Numbered from the stretch's first letter, positions 36,234 to 45,214 are shown. The stretch: 45,361 bases of DNA from Planctomycetota bacterium (GCA_963204965.1 CAUJKA010000133.1:1-45361), one strand, 5' to 3'. The notes: generated by a model not told the origin, from the sequence alone. A program made the numbers and translations.

Positions 36234-37255
36234 CCTTTCTTCGTTTGGTAACGCTTAGCCAACTGCTTACTGATTTCGGTAATCTCGTCGCGGCAATCTT
36301 TGGGTTCTAGAATTTCTGCTTCCAGTCCAAATCGCAGGACTCGCTGAACGATTTCCGTGTTGTGATAGGCCATGACGGTTAACAGCACCATCCCATCCTC
36401 TTGGCGTTCAATCTTCTGTTCGGCGTGCCACGGATCTTCCTCGACCCAATGAGCGGCTTGTTGTGATAAGCGAATCTTATACTCGCGAGGCTTACCACCG
36501 CTAAAGATCCCCACCGACTTGCCCAGGTGTGCATGAAGATCGATCAGCTCGTTAGGCTTGAACCAACTGTCGAGTGCCTTAGCTGAGTTGAAACGATCCA
36601 GCTTCCAGTGCCTCAATCGGTCGGTGCCTTCGCCGTCTCGTGATTCTTCCGTGGACACGACATAAATGCTCGATTGGAACAGAACCACTCCGTAGGGTTC
36701 CAAAGTCCGCTGCGATGGCATGCGTCCGGGGACTTGGTATTCGATTTCCAGATGCCGATGCTCTTGAATTGCCCGGTTAATCGTCTTGAGCATGCCTTGA
36801 TGCTTTTCGTAAGTCTTGGTGGGCAGGCCCAAGACGTACAAGGTGCGACGGTAGCGCTCGTAGTGCTCGAAAACGGCTTCCGGCAGTTGCTCGCGAACCT
36901 TGTTCCAAAAAGACTCAATCCCGATCCAGAATTGCGTGCCCACCAAGGGCAGCATCAGATCGCGCCCCATCGATAGCGAGATTAATTCGCTAGCGGTGAT
37001 GGCGATCTTTTGGAGGCCTCGATCGCTGCGACTGAGCTTCCAAATACGGCCTCGCTGGTTCTCCTCGTCCATGATCGGCATGCCAGCCGCGACCAGCGCC
37101 TCGATGTCGCGGCGAATACTGCGAGTATGCAGCGAAGTCAGCCCCAGTTCATCGACGACGGCATCTCGCAGCTCTTCCAAGGTCGCGCCGAATCTAAGAC
37201 GTTCCAGCACTTGAAGGATCTTGTGTTGTCGAATCAGTTGTTCATTGCGCGCCAA
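36230..37255 (-). CDS. WYL-domain transcriptional regulator
   Basis: 341 residues. The N-terminal helix-turn-helix (MARNEQLIRQHKILQVLERLRFGATLEELRDAV, then HTRSIRRDIEALVAAGMPI) is of the DeoR/YafY kind. The central WYL-type domain (IQEHRHLEIEYQVPGRMPSQRTLEPYGVVLFQSSIYVVST, then RHWKLDRFNSAKALDSWF) follows, and a C-terminal extension (WHAEQKIERQEDGMVLLTVMAYHNTEIVQRVLRFGLEAEILEP) completes the family architecture. These proteins regulate DNA-damage, defence or stress genes, and the WYL domain binds nucleic acids or nucleotides. Its stop overlaps the UvrA stop by four bases tail-to-tail. That places a likely damage-responsive regulator beside a repair gene, but regulation between them is inference. 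Confidence 0.9.
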   Translation of the reverse strand: MARNEQLIRQHKILQVLERLRFGATLEELRDAVVDELGLTSLHTRSIRRDIEALVAAGMPIMDEENQRGRIWKLSRSDRGLQKIAITASELISLSMGRDLMLPLVGTQFWIGIESFWNKVREQLPEAVFEHYERYRRTLYVLGLPTKTYEKHQGMLKTINRAIQEHRHLEIEYQVPGRMPSQRTLEPYGVVLFQSSIYVVSTEESRDGEGTDRLRHWKLDRFNSAKALDSWFKPNELIDLHAHLGKSVGIFSGGKPREYKIRLSQQAAHWVEEDPWHAEQKIERQEDGMVLLTVMAYHNTEIVQRVLRFGLEAEILEPKDCRDEITEISKQLAKRYQTKKG

Positions 37256-37329
37256 CGAGCACTCCTTTGTGAAATTGGCCTGAAGTTCTTCCTGTTATCC
37301 CAGGGTTTACACTGGGAATCTAGCAGCGG

Positions 37330-38037
37330 TCATCTGGACAAGCTGGAGAGATTATAGCGGCGTCGGCGAACAAAAAGAACCGAACAACTCATAAGCACTA
37401 GGGACAGTGCACTTGGTTCGGGGACAGTGACCACGGTCAAGGAGAAGTTCCCGAGCGTTGACGCTGCTCCGGGGCTCTCCGCAACAGCAAAGAGAACAGC
37501 ATTGATCGAAACATTGATGCGCTGACCTCCTGTCAAAGTGCCGGTATAGAAGGGCTGCAGACTTCCCTCTATCCTGTTTCCAATTCGGTTTGCGTTTATT
37601 TCAGGTGCGAGCAGAGTGTTAGAATCGTTGGTGAACCGTATTGTAAGTGCTGCCAAGCCATTGGTTACATTCAGTCCATTCCAATTCACTCCCAATACGT
37701 AGTTCAAATTGGTATCGGAGGTGATGAAAGCTCTCGACTCGGAAATAGTTGAACTTGAAGAGGGGGCTGTTCGCGATTGAGTGATCTGCCAAGTCAGGCT
37801 AGCCGACGTTGCATTTCGAGTAGAGGCATTGATGACCGAAATCGTAGATCCTGCGGCACCTGGACCAAGGTTGAAAGTATTCGATGGGTTTGTCGCGTAG
37901 TTGAAACTGTTGGAGACAAACGGTCCATTATCAACGCTGGAAGTCTGCTGACCAGTCAGTCCAATAATGTCTGCTCTAGCAACACCAACTGTTGCCAAGA
38001 CTAAGAGTATGGGCAATCGTATCGAGATCAATTTCAT
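37330..38037 (-). CDS. PEP-CTERM sorted exported protein
   Basis: 235 residues. The N-terminal signal peptide is MKLISIRLPILLVLATVGVARA. The C-terminus has the full PEP-CTERM signal: VPEPSALSLVLMSCSVLFVRRRR, made of the VPEP motif, a hydrophobic helix and an arginine cluster. This signal directs cleavage by an exosortase and release or anchoring outside the cell; no exosortase gene lies in the window. The mature part is Ser/Thr/Asn-rich and beta-patterned (SASLTWQITQSRTAPSSSSTISESRAFIT; GGQRINVSINAVLFAVAESPGA), like many extracellular adhesin or matrix proteins. It is the last gene before tRNA-Leu, on the same strand. Confidence 0.85.
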   Translation of the reverse strand: MKLISIRLPILLVLATVGVARADIIGLTGQQTSSVDNGPFVSNSFNYATNPSNTFNLGPGAAGSTISVINASTRNATSASLTWQITQSRTAPSSSSTISESRAFITSDTNLNYVLGVNWNGLNVTNGLAALTIRFTNDSNTLLAPEINANRIGNRIEGSLQPFYTGTLTGGQRINVSINAVLFAVAESPGAASTLGNFSLTVVTVPEPSALSLVLMSCSVLFVRRRRYNLSSLSR

Positions 38038-38066
38038 GGGGCGTATCTCTTCGACTTAAAAAGCAG

Positions 38067-38151
38067 TAGCTGAGGCGGGGATCGAACCCGCACGGGAGTA
38101 ACCTCCCACAGGATTTTAAGTCCTGTGTGTCTGCCATTCCACCACTCAGCC
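38067..38151 (-). tRNA. tRNA-Leu (anticodon UAA)
   Basis: 85 bases on the minus strand with every arm visible. The acceptor stem GGCTGAG pairs with CTCAGCT (first pair G-U), followed by discriminator A. The D arm contains GTGGAATGGCAGAC. The anticodon stem CAGGA/TCCTG encloses the loop CTTAAAA with anticodon TAA (38118-38116). The long variable arm GGGAGGTTACTCCC is typical of leucine tRNAs, and the T arm is GCGGG-TTCGATC-CCCGC. CCA is not encoded and must be added after transcription. It is 29 bases upstream of the PEP-CTERM start. Confidence 0.97.
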
Positions 38152-38678
38152 ATCTACTTGCTTCTCAAGGACTTATGGCGAATCCTTGACGCGTTCATGC
38201 TTTCCTGGGCTCCATATTGGTGACCAACTGGTTGCTGTTAGCCTGCCACGACTAGCAACAATTAACCCGAACGCACAAAAGGCAAAACGTGAAGCTAGTT
38301 TGCGACTTGCTTGCACATTCATACCCGCGTCGGCTAAACACCGCCGCGAACGCAGGGAGCATTATAAGCTAGCCTGCCCCTACTCCAAGGAGGCATGGCA
38401 AGTGAAATCATGGAAAGCCAGTGTTTTCGAACACTGATTTCTATGGATAAGGCCGTTATGCAACTTGGACAGCCCAAAACTGGCCAGATCCGTAGAAATT
38501 TAATGGCGAGAAAAGTCTCGCCCACTAGGCTAGAATGGACGTCGGTCGGGGGTCCAAACGACTGATTGACTTCGCGAGTTGAACTACTCACCGTCCACTC
38601 GACTGCCTTACCAAAAATCAATCTATTCATCGCCCCTTTTTCGCCATTGCCCTTCACGCTTACTGCGAGTTTCAGTTC
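38152..38678. other. Intergenic region upstream of the metallo-hydrolase gene
   Basis: A 527-base gap. The one structure I can support is the hairpin GGCGAGA-AAAG-TCTCGCC at 38505-38522, with a perfect 7-bp stem and no T-run. It may also be a repeat or a leader structure. Open frames in this gap lack start signals and family likeness. The promoters of the tRNA and the metallo-hydrolase gene should lie here. Confidence 0.45.
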
Positions 38679-40010
38679 ATGGAGATCATCCACCACGGAG
38701 CCCACCAAGGTGTTACTGGATCGTGTCACCAGTTAGTCGTTGATTCCAAGCGGTCGATGTTGATTGACTGCGGGCTCTTTCAAGGCAAAGATGCCAAACA
38801 TCGCGAAGAGGAGATTGAATTCTCGCTGACTGGAGTCATGGGGCTTGTGGTGACGCACATCCACCTGGATCACGTCGGTCGTATTCCGCAATTGATCGCA
38901 GCCGGTTTCGACCATCCCATCTACTGCTCGCCGCCATCGGCCAAGCTCCTGCCGCTCGTGCTGGAGGACGCACTTCGCGTCGGAGTGACTCGCAATCGCC
39001 GAATCATCGAGCGGTTTGTTAACGACATTCAACGCCTGATTCGACCGGTTCCCTATCACAAGTGGATTAATCTTGATGGTGGACTGACAATGCGGTTTCA
39101 TCCCGCCGGTCACGTGTTGGGTTCTGCCTATGTTGAGTTTGACCACAAGGATGAGCGATTTGTTTTCAGCGGAGATCTGGGGACTCGCGATCAACCGCTG
39201 CTAACCCCGCCAGTCAGCCCCGAACGAGCCGACTACTTAGTGCTGGAGAGTACCTATGGAGATCGTTTACACGAAGGCCGTGAAAATCGCGCAGCAAGGC
39301 TGGAGGCGATTCTCAACAAGTCGCTTGAGAACAAAGGCGTTACGATTATCCCAGCATTTAGTGTTGGTCGAACTCAAGAGTTGCTTTTCGAACTCAACGC
39401 AATACTCGAAGACCTTGGGCGACCACCGAAGCAATCGCTTCTGAAAGCCGTGGATATCATTATTGATTCACCGATGGCGCTCAAGTTCAACGAAATCTAC
39501 GATAACTTGCGACCCTACTGGAGCGAGGAAGCTAAACAAGTCTTGGCCTACGACGAACAGCCTTTAGTATTTGAGAACTTGGTCACCATCGATAGCCACG
39601 ATGAGCATCGTGATACAATTCGCTATTTGAAAAAGTCTGAGTTGCCTGCCATTGTTATCGCCGCAAGCGGCATGTGCTCGGGCGGGCGCGTTGTGAACTA
39701 CTTGAAAGAGTTTCTTGGTGATCCAGACACGGACATTGTGTTCATTGGCTATCAAGCCGCCGGCACTCCCGGACGGTACATACAAGATACGGACTGGGTA
39801 ATGTTGGATGGCGAGCGGTATGAGATTCGCGCGAAGCGACATACCATCAGCGGTTACTCGGCTCACGCTGACCAAGCCGACTTGGTGAATTTCGTAAGTG
39901 GAATGGCCTCGCCGCCGAAAGCGATTAAGTTGGTGCACGGCGAACCACCCGCCAAAGAAGCACTCGCTGCATTGCTCACATCCAAGGGATTTAATGTAGT
40001 TCCTGACTGA
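38679..40010 (+). CDS. Beta-CASP metallo-beta-lactamase-fold RNase/hydrolase
   Basis: 443 residues, similar to bacterial CPSF73/YSH1-like proteins. The N-terminal metallo-beta-lactamase core shows GAHQGVTGSCH, HIHLDHVGR (His60, His62, Asp64, His65 as zinc ligands), HPAGHVLGSAYVE and SGDLG. The beta-CASP insertion contains IPAFSVGRTQELL, ASGMCSGGRVVNYLKEFL and IVFIGYQAAGTPGRYI. The C-terminal motif SGYSAHADQADL supplies the last histidine and Asp. Enzymes of this type cut or trim RNA as endo- and 5'-3' exonucleases in the cytoplasm. The start is supported by alignment to the usual family N-terminus. The GNAT gene follows on the same strand 66 bases downstream. Confidence 0.93.
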   Translation: MEIIHHGAHQGVTGSCHQLVVDSKRSMLIDCGLFQGKDAKHREEEIEFSLTGVMGLVVTHIHLDHVGRIPQLIAAGFDHPIYCSPPSAKLLPLVLEDALRVGVTRNRRIIERFVNDIQRLIRPVPYHKWINLDGGLTMRFHPAGHVLGSAYVEFDHKDERFVFSGDLGTRDQPLLTPPVSPERADYLVLESTYGDRLHEGRENRAARLEAILNKSLENKGVTIIPAFSVGRTQELLFELNAILEDLGRPPKQSLLKAVDIIIDSPMALKFNEIYDNLRPYWSEEAKQVLAYDEQPLVFENLVTIDSHDEHRDTIRYLKKSELPAIVIAASGMCSGGRVVNYLKEFLGDPDTDIVFIGYQAAGTPGRYIQDTDWVMLDGERYEIRAKRHTISGYSAHADQADLVNFVSGMASPPKAIKLVHGEPPAKEALAALLTSKGFNVVPD

Positions 40011-40076
40011 TGACAAGGATGGACGATACCAGACCTAGACTAAAACAGTATTAGCATTCACACGCCACCGAAAAGC

Positions 40077-40571
40077 ATGAACGCCAACATTCACATCTTG
40101 ATCGCTGACCTTCAAAATCCAATCCACCAACAGGCTATTGTCGATCTTACGAATGACTACGCCTGCGACGAGCTTGCGGGCGGCGAACCCTTGCCGCTCG
40201 AGGTGCAACAGAATCTGATTGCAGGCCTTCAACAACATCCAACAACGCTCGTGTTTCTAGCCTTTGATCAAGACCGAGCGATCGGCATTGCGACCAGCTT
40301 CATCGGTTTCTCGACTTTCGCAGCTAAGCCGCTCATCAACGTCCATGACCTTTCGGTCCGAGCCGAGTATCGGGGGCAGGGCGTTGGTCGCGCACTCTTG
40401 AACGCGGTTGAACAGGAAGCAAAGCGACGCGGTTGTGTAAAGCTAACGCTAGAAGTGCTGGAGAACAATCGTCGTGCGATTGGTTTGTACGAGTCATTTG
40501 GTTTTGCGCAGGCTGTATACAGTCCAACCAGCGGTGGCGCGATGTTCTTTGCAAAGTCGCTTGTGAAGTAG
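40077..40571 (+). CDS. GNAT-family N-acetyltransferase
   Basis: 164 residues. The acetyl-CoA-binding motif A is clear in VHDLSVRAEYRGQGVGRALLNAVEQEAKRRGC (R-x-x-G-x-G). Motif B is seen in LTLEVLENNRRAIGLYESFGF, and the N-terminal region holds DYACDELAGGEPL. Members move an acetyl group from acetyl-CoA to a small-molecule or protein amine. The substrate cannot be predicted. No signal peptide is present, so it is cytoplasmic. It lies 66 bases after the metallo-hydrolase gene and may be cotranscribed. Confidence 0.92.
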   Translation: MNANIHILIADLQNPIHQQAIVDLTNDYACDELAGGEPLPLEVQQNLIAGLQQHPTTLVFLAFDQDRAIGIATSFIGFSTFAAKPLINVHDLSVRAEYRGQGVGRALLNAVEQEAKRRGCVKLTLEVLENNRRAIGLYESFGFAQAVYSPTSGGAMFFAKSLVK

Positions 40572-40576
40572 TTTTT

Positions 40577-41011
40577 TTAGTCAACACTGCGTACGAATCC
40601 GGGCTTGAGCCTACTACGAATTCTGCCAAGGCAGTCGGGCGGGACGATTATCCAACTGGTCAATACCAACAAACCAAACAGACAGTAGATCCAAACGAAG
40701 CTCTGCGAAGGTATGTCGACAAACAGAAGATCATGGGCCATTCGACCAATAAACGATCCCTCTTGGACTGATTGACCAGCCTGCCGTCTCAAATAGTCCT
40801 CTAAAGTCGTCAATGGACAGGTGATCGAGTAAAGCGACTCGACTACCACGATCATGATCATCGAAAGATGAATCACTCGAAACCAACTATTGCGAACCCA
40901 TGTCCACCCTAACGCTCGCCCCAGCAGGATAAGTACTAGCCCGAAAATTACGAAGCTGACGTAAATCAGGTGTGCGACGACAATTGCATCGGCGGCTAGC
41001 GAGTACAACAT
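40577..41011 (-). CDS. DUF2784-like integral membrane protein
   Basis: 144 residues from the ATG at 41011, which GGAG precedes by seven bases; a TTG at 41035 is the weaker alternative. Hydrophobic segments at about 4-30 (AADAIVVAHLIYVSFVIFGLVLILLG), 45-60 (FRVIHLSMIMIVVVESLYS) and 100-122 (FVWIYCLFGLLVLTSWIIV) suggest three or four membrane spans. The central CPLTTLEDYLRRQAG matches the CPLTPLE-x-LR signature of DUF2784. The function of that family is unknown. It is convergent with the GNAT gene, only five bases from it. Confidence 0.82.
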   Translation of the reverse strand: MLYSLAADAIVVAHLIYVSFVIFGLVLILLGRALGWTWVRNSWFRVIHLSMIMIVVVESLYSITCPLTTLEDYLRRQAGQSVQEGSFIGRMAHDLLFVDIPSQSFVWIYCLFGLLVLTSWIIVPPDCLGRIRSRLKPGFVRSVD

Positions 41012-41237
41012 CTTTCTGCTCCAAGGACGTGTCAATCCGAAAGCTATGGACTACTACGATTCATTGACCAGAGATTGACTGCACTTATTCCCACCGACGA
41101 GAAAAAAACGGACAATTCACCCGGGACGTGGGTTAATCAATATCCCTGCCCGAGTATCCTTTAAAGCGCTCTGGGGTCAGCCCGCCAAGATCGACTCAGA
41201 GAGTTGAGTTTGTGAACTTTTTCAACGAGAGACGAAG

Positions 41238-42620
41238 ATGAATCGACTGCGACACGCGGCATTAACACTCCTCTACATTCTTGCCCTATGCTGCCTCACC
41301 TACTCGCCGCATCTCCAAGCACAAGAAAAGCCGCTTCCGATCGACCTAGGAACGGATCGATATCAGTACGAGGCTAAGCCGGAAGATGAAGCCTTCGCCA
41401 AATTCAATCCCGCCAAGGCACCCGCACCGCACGGGTTGTTGTTGAAAACTGGTGACAAATTGGCGATCGTTGGCGATTCGATAACCGAGCAAAAGATGTA
41501 TTCGCGAATCATCGAGAACTACCTCACTGCCTGCGTCCCGAACCTGCAAGTTAGCGTTCGCCAATACGGATGGAGCGGCGAGAAGACAGATGGATTTTTG
41601 CGACGCATGGATCGCGATTGCCTAACCTTTCAACCCACCATCGTAACGCTTTGCTACGGCATGAACGATGCAAGATACCGTCCCTTTGATCTTACCAACG
41701 GACGTTGGTATCGCGATCACTATACGGCAATCGTTCGCAAGCTGAAGGAAAAGGACATTCGAGTTGTCGTTGGTTCGCCAGGTTGTAGCGGCAAGGTTGC
41801 TAGTTGGGTTAAAGGCAAGCAAGGTACTCTGGAAGAGCATAACTTGAATCTCTGCACGCTACGCGACATCGCACTTGAGGTTGCGGACCGAGAAGACGCT
41901 GCCTTCGCGGATATCTTTTGGCCTATGTACCAACAGCAAATCCTCGCCCCAAAGCGATTCCAAAAGTCCGCTGAAGAATACGCTGTAGCTGGTAAAGATG
42001 GAATTCACCCTGGTTGGGCTGGGCAAGCGATCATGGCCTACGCCTTTCTAAACGCAATGGGCCTAGATGGCGATTTGGGATCGATCACTATCGACTGGGC
42101 CGCTTCGAAAGCTTCGACGACGGGATCGCATGAATTGCTCAGCTTCCAAGCTGGTGCGGCTCGCATCAAGAGCAAGCAGTATCCCTACTGTGCATCTGGC
42201 GCTTTGGACGATGATAACTCGTTGCGCTCAGGTTTCAGCTTGGTACCATTCCATGAGAAGCTCAACCGATTGACGCTTCGCGTCCAAGGGCTTCCGACTG
42301 CCAACGTCAACTTGACTTGGGGAGACAAAACCAAGCAAGTCAGCAGTCAAGATTTGACTAAGGGAGTCAACCTAGCGGAACTGTTCCCCGAGACTCCCTT
42401 CGATCAGGCTTTCGCAAAACTGGATGCTGCTGTCTTCGCCAAACAGAACTTTGAGACGCATCAAGTTAAGAAGATCTTTCACGGAGAGGAAGGAAAAGCT
42501 GACTTTGAAAAGGCAGTTCGAAACACCGAAGCTGAACGAAAGCCATTGGCCGAAGCCATTCAATCGGCACTGGTTCCCGTTGAACACGAACTGAAGATTG
42601 AACCGATCGCTAACTCATGA
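41238..42620 (+). CDS. Exported SGNH/GDSL hydrolase
   Basis: 460 residues with a signal peptide (MNRLRHAALTLLYILALCCLTYSPHLQAQ). The catalytic core follows the SGNH order: block I GDSIT with nucleophile Ser81, block II around YGWSGEKTDG, block III LCYGMNDARY, and block V DGIHPGW with Asp254 and His257. These are serine esterases or lipases, often acting on acetylated polysaccharides or lipids outside the cell. A C-terminal region of about 180 residues beyond the fold (QAGAARIKSKQYPYCASGALDDDN...) is not recognised. GAGAGACGAAG lies just upstream of the ATG. The exported esterase together with the GH2 enzyme suggests polysaccharide use. Confidence 0.9.
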   Translation: MNRLRHAALTLLYILALCCLTYSPHLQAQEKPLPIDLGTDRYQYEAKPEDEAFAKFNPAKAPAPHGLLLKTGDKLAIVGDSITEQKMYSRIIENYLTACVPNLQVSVRQYGWSGEKTDGFLRRMDRDCLTFQPTIVTLCYGMNDARYRPFDLTNGRWYRDHYTAIVRKLKEKDIRVVVGSPGCSGKVASWVKGKQGTLEEHNLNLCTLRDIALEVADREDAAFADIFWPMYQQQILAPKRFQKSAEEYAVAGKDGIHPGWAGQAIMAYAFLNAMGLDGDLGSITIDWAASKASTTGSHELLSFQAGAARIKSKQYPYCASGALDDDNSLRSGFSLVPFHEKLNRLTLRVQGLPTANVNLTWGDKTKQVSSQDLTKGVNLAELFPETPFDQAFAKLDAAVFAKQNFETHQVKKIFHGEEGKADFEKAVRNTEAERKPLAEAIQSALVPVEHELKIEPIANS

Positions 42621-42658
42621 TTTTGAGTCAGCAATTCCGGTAGGTTACCTTTAAAACC

Positions 42659-42809
42659 AATACCGTTCAAATTAACGCCTAAATAAGTAGTGGACGAGGT
42701 TACGAGTCCCCGGGATTCCCTGCAAAAAGGACTCGTGACCTTCGTCCACTACGAACTTTATTGAAAGGACTCGTGACCTCGTCCACTACGAACTTTATTG
42801 AACGGTATT
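42659..42809. mobile_element. Miniature inverted-repeat element (151 bp)
   Basis: The element is bounded by perfect 12-bp terminal inverted repeats, AATACCGTTCAA (42659-42670) and TTGAACGGTATT (42798-42809). Inside, GTAGTGGACGAGG-type sequence at 42687-42709 pairs with two downstream copies of its reverse complement (42729-42752 and 42767-42789). The downstream half is a direct tandem repeat of 38 and 37 bases (42726-42763, 42764-42800) differing by one T. No coding frame fits it. This is the structure of a non-autonomous MITE or a REP cluster. Confidence 0.75.
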
Positions 42810-42822
42810 GCGTTCGAACCTG

Positions 42823-43893
42823 CTAAGCAACAGCCTCGGTGGTGGAGGCGATTTGTGGTTTATCAATCACTCCGGTAATCTCCACTGCCTTACGGCCTTT
42901 GAAGGCCCCGGCGCGAGCTTCGAATTTGCCCACGCCTGCGATGGAGACTTCCAATGGAGATCGACAATCCTTGTCTGTTGTGATGATATCACCAACTTGA
43001 AGGTTGATTAGATCGACGGCTCGAATGTCGGTATTGACTAAGTCGACCACCACTTCGACTGAGGAAGTATCGATCAACGCTTCAATTTGATTGGACGTTT
43101 TCGCGTTGCTTCGAGACGATGCGTAGCCAATCCAACTGTTGCTGGTCAACTTACTACCAATGCGTTCGATCGTATTGAAAGGAATGCAAAGGTTAATTGT
43201 GCCGCGAGTGTTAGCAACCACGATTTCAAGACTCACCAGAATGACGACTTCGTTGGGCGGCACGATCTGGACGAGTTGTGGATTGCTTTCGACTCGCTCA
43301 ACTTGAATATCAAGAGTAACGGCGTTCATCCATGCTTCGCGGAGGTTACGCAGAAATGCGCTGGTCACGCGGCTGGTCAACCGAAGCTCGATGTCGCTCA
43401 ACGGCCGCTTGAGCGTGCTATCGCCGCTGGATTTTCCGCCTAACATCCGATCGATCATGGGATAAAGGATGCTAGGACTAATGTCCAAAATCCAGTTTCC
43501 GTCCAACGGTGCGGGACGAAGCAAATTGAAGCAGGTGGGAATTTCCAGGCTATAAACAAACTCGCTGTAGGTCAATTGATCGACGCTGATCAGTTTGGAC
43601 TCGGCCAGTGTGCGCAAGAGTGCTGAGAGCGTCGCGCCAAAGTTTCTCGCAAATCCTTCATGCAGCGACTGAAGCGCTCGCATCTGATCCTTACCGACTC
43701 GCTCAGGTCGCTTGAAGTCATACGTGACCACGCGCTGTCGAGGAACAGCGATTTTAGAAGCCAACTTGGCTGCCGGCTCTTCTTCGACTGCTCGAGTCGC
43801 AGCCACGGGAGTCGGTGAAACTGTTCCACCCGATTCCATCGAGCGCAACAGTTCCTCAAGCTCATCATTTCCTAGTGCATCTTCGCTCATCAT
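42823..43893 (-). CDS. fliM: Flagellar motor switch protein FliM
   Basis: 356 residues, a normal FliM length. The N-terminus carries the CheY-P-binding peptide of LSQDEIDALL type (LGNDELEELLRSM). A linker leads to the middle CheC-like domain (VVTYDFKRPERVGKDQMRALQSLHEGFARNFGATLSALL; LDGNWILDISPSILYPMIDRMLGG). The C-terminal SpoA domain (VEVVVDLVNTDIRAVDLINLQVGDIITTD) contacts FliN. It forms part of the cytoplasmic C-ring that sets flagellar rotation sense. It lies 28 bases after proA on the same strand and not in a flagellar operon, so it probably shares a message with proA or has a promoter inside proA. Confidence 0.95.
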   Translation of the reverse strand: MMSEDALGNDELEELLRSMESGGTVSPTPVAATRAVEEEPAAKLASKIAVPRQRVVTYDFKRPERVGKDQMRALQSLHEGFARNFGATLSALLRTLAESKLISVDQLTYSEFVYSLEIPTCFNLLRPAPLDGNWILDISPSILYPMIDRMLGGKSSGDSTLKRPLSDIELRLTSRVTSAFLRNLREAWMNAVTLDIQVERVESNPQLVQIVPPNEVVILVSLEIVVANTRGTINLCIPFNTIERIGSKLTSNSWIGYASSRSNAKTSNQIEALIDTSSVEVVVDLVNTDIRAVDLINLQVGDIITTDKDCRSPLEVSIAGVGKFEARAGAFKGRKAVEITGVIDKPQIASTTEAVA

Positions 43894-43921
43894 TCACCAT
43901 CCTTGGCAACTGTACGGGAGT

Positions 43922-45214
43922 TTACTGCCGCACGTGACCTGATCCTGTCACCAAATACTTGTATGTTGTTAGTTCTCGCACGCCACAGGGGCCGCGGGCA
44001 TGAAATTTGTCAGTGCTGATTCCGATCTCGGCACCCAATCCCAGTTCTCCACCATCGTTGAAACGCGTGCTCGCGTTGACAATAACGGCGCTCGAGTCAA
44101 CTTGAGCTTGAAACTTCAACGCAGCCTGCAGATCGCCAGTGACAATTGCGTCGGTATGATGCGATCCATACTGGTTGATGTGTTCGATAGCCGCGTCGAT
44201 GTCAGCAACGATACACACACTGATGATCGGAGCCAAGTACTCTGCTCGCCAATCCTCTTCAGTTCCACGAACAGTTTCGGGAAACAAATCACAAACCGCT
44301 TGGTCACCACGGATCTCGATACCTTTGGCGATCAGCGCCTTGGCAACGCCTGGCAAGATTGTATTGGCGACGCTCTGATGTACCAGCAAGCTTTCACAAG
44401 TGTTGCAAACTCCCAAGCGTTGGCACTTCGAGTTCACCACTACGTCGATCGCCATCTGTGGGTCGGCAGCCGAGTCGATGTAGACATGACAATTGCCATC
44501 GAAATGTTTGATCACGGGCATACGAGCCTCCTGAACAACGCGTTCAATCAAGCCTCGTCCACCTCTAGGAATCGCGACATCAATCAGCTCGTCCAGTTGT
44601 AGAAAGTACCCAACAGCATCGCGATCCGTTGTTTCAACAAGCTGTACAGAGCCGTCGGGGATGCCATGTCGCTGGCCGACTTGTTGGATGATTTTGACGA
44701 GCAGCGACGAAGAGTGCATGGCTTCTTTCCCGCCGCGAAGGATCACGGCGTTACCGCTCTTTACGCAAATGGCAGCTGCATCGACGGTGACATTGGGACG
44801 CGATTCGTAGATGAAAAAAACAGTTCCCAAAGGCACTCGAACCTTGCGTACTTCTAAGCCATTAGGTCGCACCCAGCCTTCGATCGTCTCGCCGATTGGA
44901 TCACGTTGAGCGGCGATCTCGCGAATACCTTTAGCAATTCCAGCGATCGAACCGGCTGTCAACTTTAGTCGATCGATAGCGGCCGCGTTTAGACCAAACG
45001 TTGGTGCCGCTGCTATGTCCAATGCATTCGCAGCGATGATTTCCGATGTCGAGCTTTCAATCGCCTTGGCGCACTCCAAAAGCCAAGCGTCTTTTACCGA
45101 GCCAGGTAGGGTCGCCAACAGGCGCGAAGCTCTCTTGGCTCGCTGTGCCATGGCTAGGCACTGCGATCCAAGTGAGGCTTGTGTATTTGCTGTCATTGAA
45201 AGAGATGAGTTCAT
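43922..45214 (-). CDS. proA: Gamma-glutamyl phosphate reductase
   Basis: 430 residues from the ATG at 45214, with GAGG 11 bases upstream; a TTG at 45250 is the alternative. It is a member of the aldehyde dehydrogenase superfamily. Visible features are the nucleotide-binding PLGTVFFIYESRPNVT and GNAVILRGGKEA, DVAIPRGGRGLIERV, HFDGNCHVYID, and the catalytic Cys270 in LGVCNTCESLLVH. It ends with the typical GLGAEIGISTDKFHARGP and LTTYKYLV. It reduces gamma-glutamyl phosphate with NADPH to glutamate semialdehyde in proline synthesis. proB is not in the window. fliM follows 28 bases downstream. No gene is seen from 45215 to the window end. Confidence 0.97.
   Translation of the reverse strand: MNSSLSMTANTQASLGSQCLAMAQRAKRASRLLATLPGSVKDAWLLECAKAIESSTSEIIAANALDIAAAPTFGLNAAAIDRLKLTAGSIAGIAKGIREIAAQRDPIGETIEGWVRPNGLEVRKVRVPLGTVFFIYESRPNVTVDAAAICVKSGNAVILRGGKEAMHSSSLLVKIIQQVGQRHGIPDGSVQLVETTDRDAVGYFLQLDELIDVAIPRGGRGLIERVVQEARMPVIKHFDGNCHVYIDSAADPQMAIDVVVNSKCQRLGVCNTCESLLVHQSVANTILPGVAKALIAKGIEIRGDQAVCDLFPETVRGTEEDWRAEYLAPIISVCIVADIDAAIEHINQYGSHHTDAIVTGDLQAALKFQAQVDSSAVIVNASTRFNDGGELGLGAEIGISTDKFHARGPCGVRELTTYKYLVTGSGHVRQ

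Noticed and set aside
37395..37430. Two GGGACAGTG words resembling a dispersed repeat
   Set aside because: They are codons of the PEP-CTERM tail (VTVPEPSALSL); no hairpin or further copies are present.
38334..38729. Minus-strand open frame of 131 codons upstream of the metallo-hydrolase gene
   Set aside because: It overlaps the conserved N-terminus of the metallo-hydrolase antisense and has an atypical composition.
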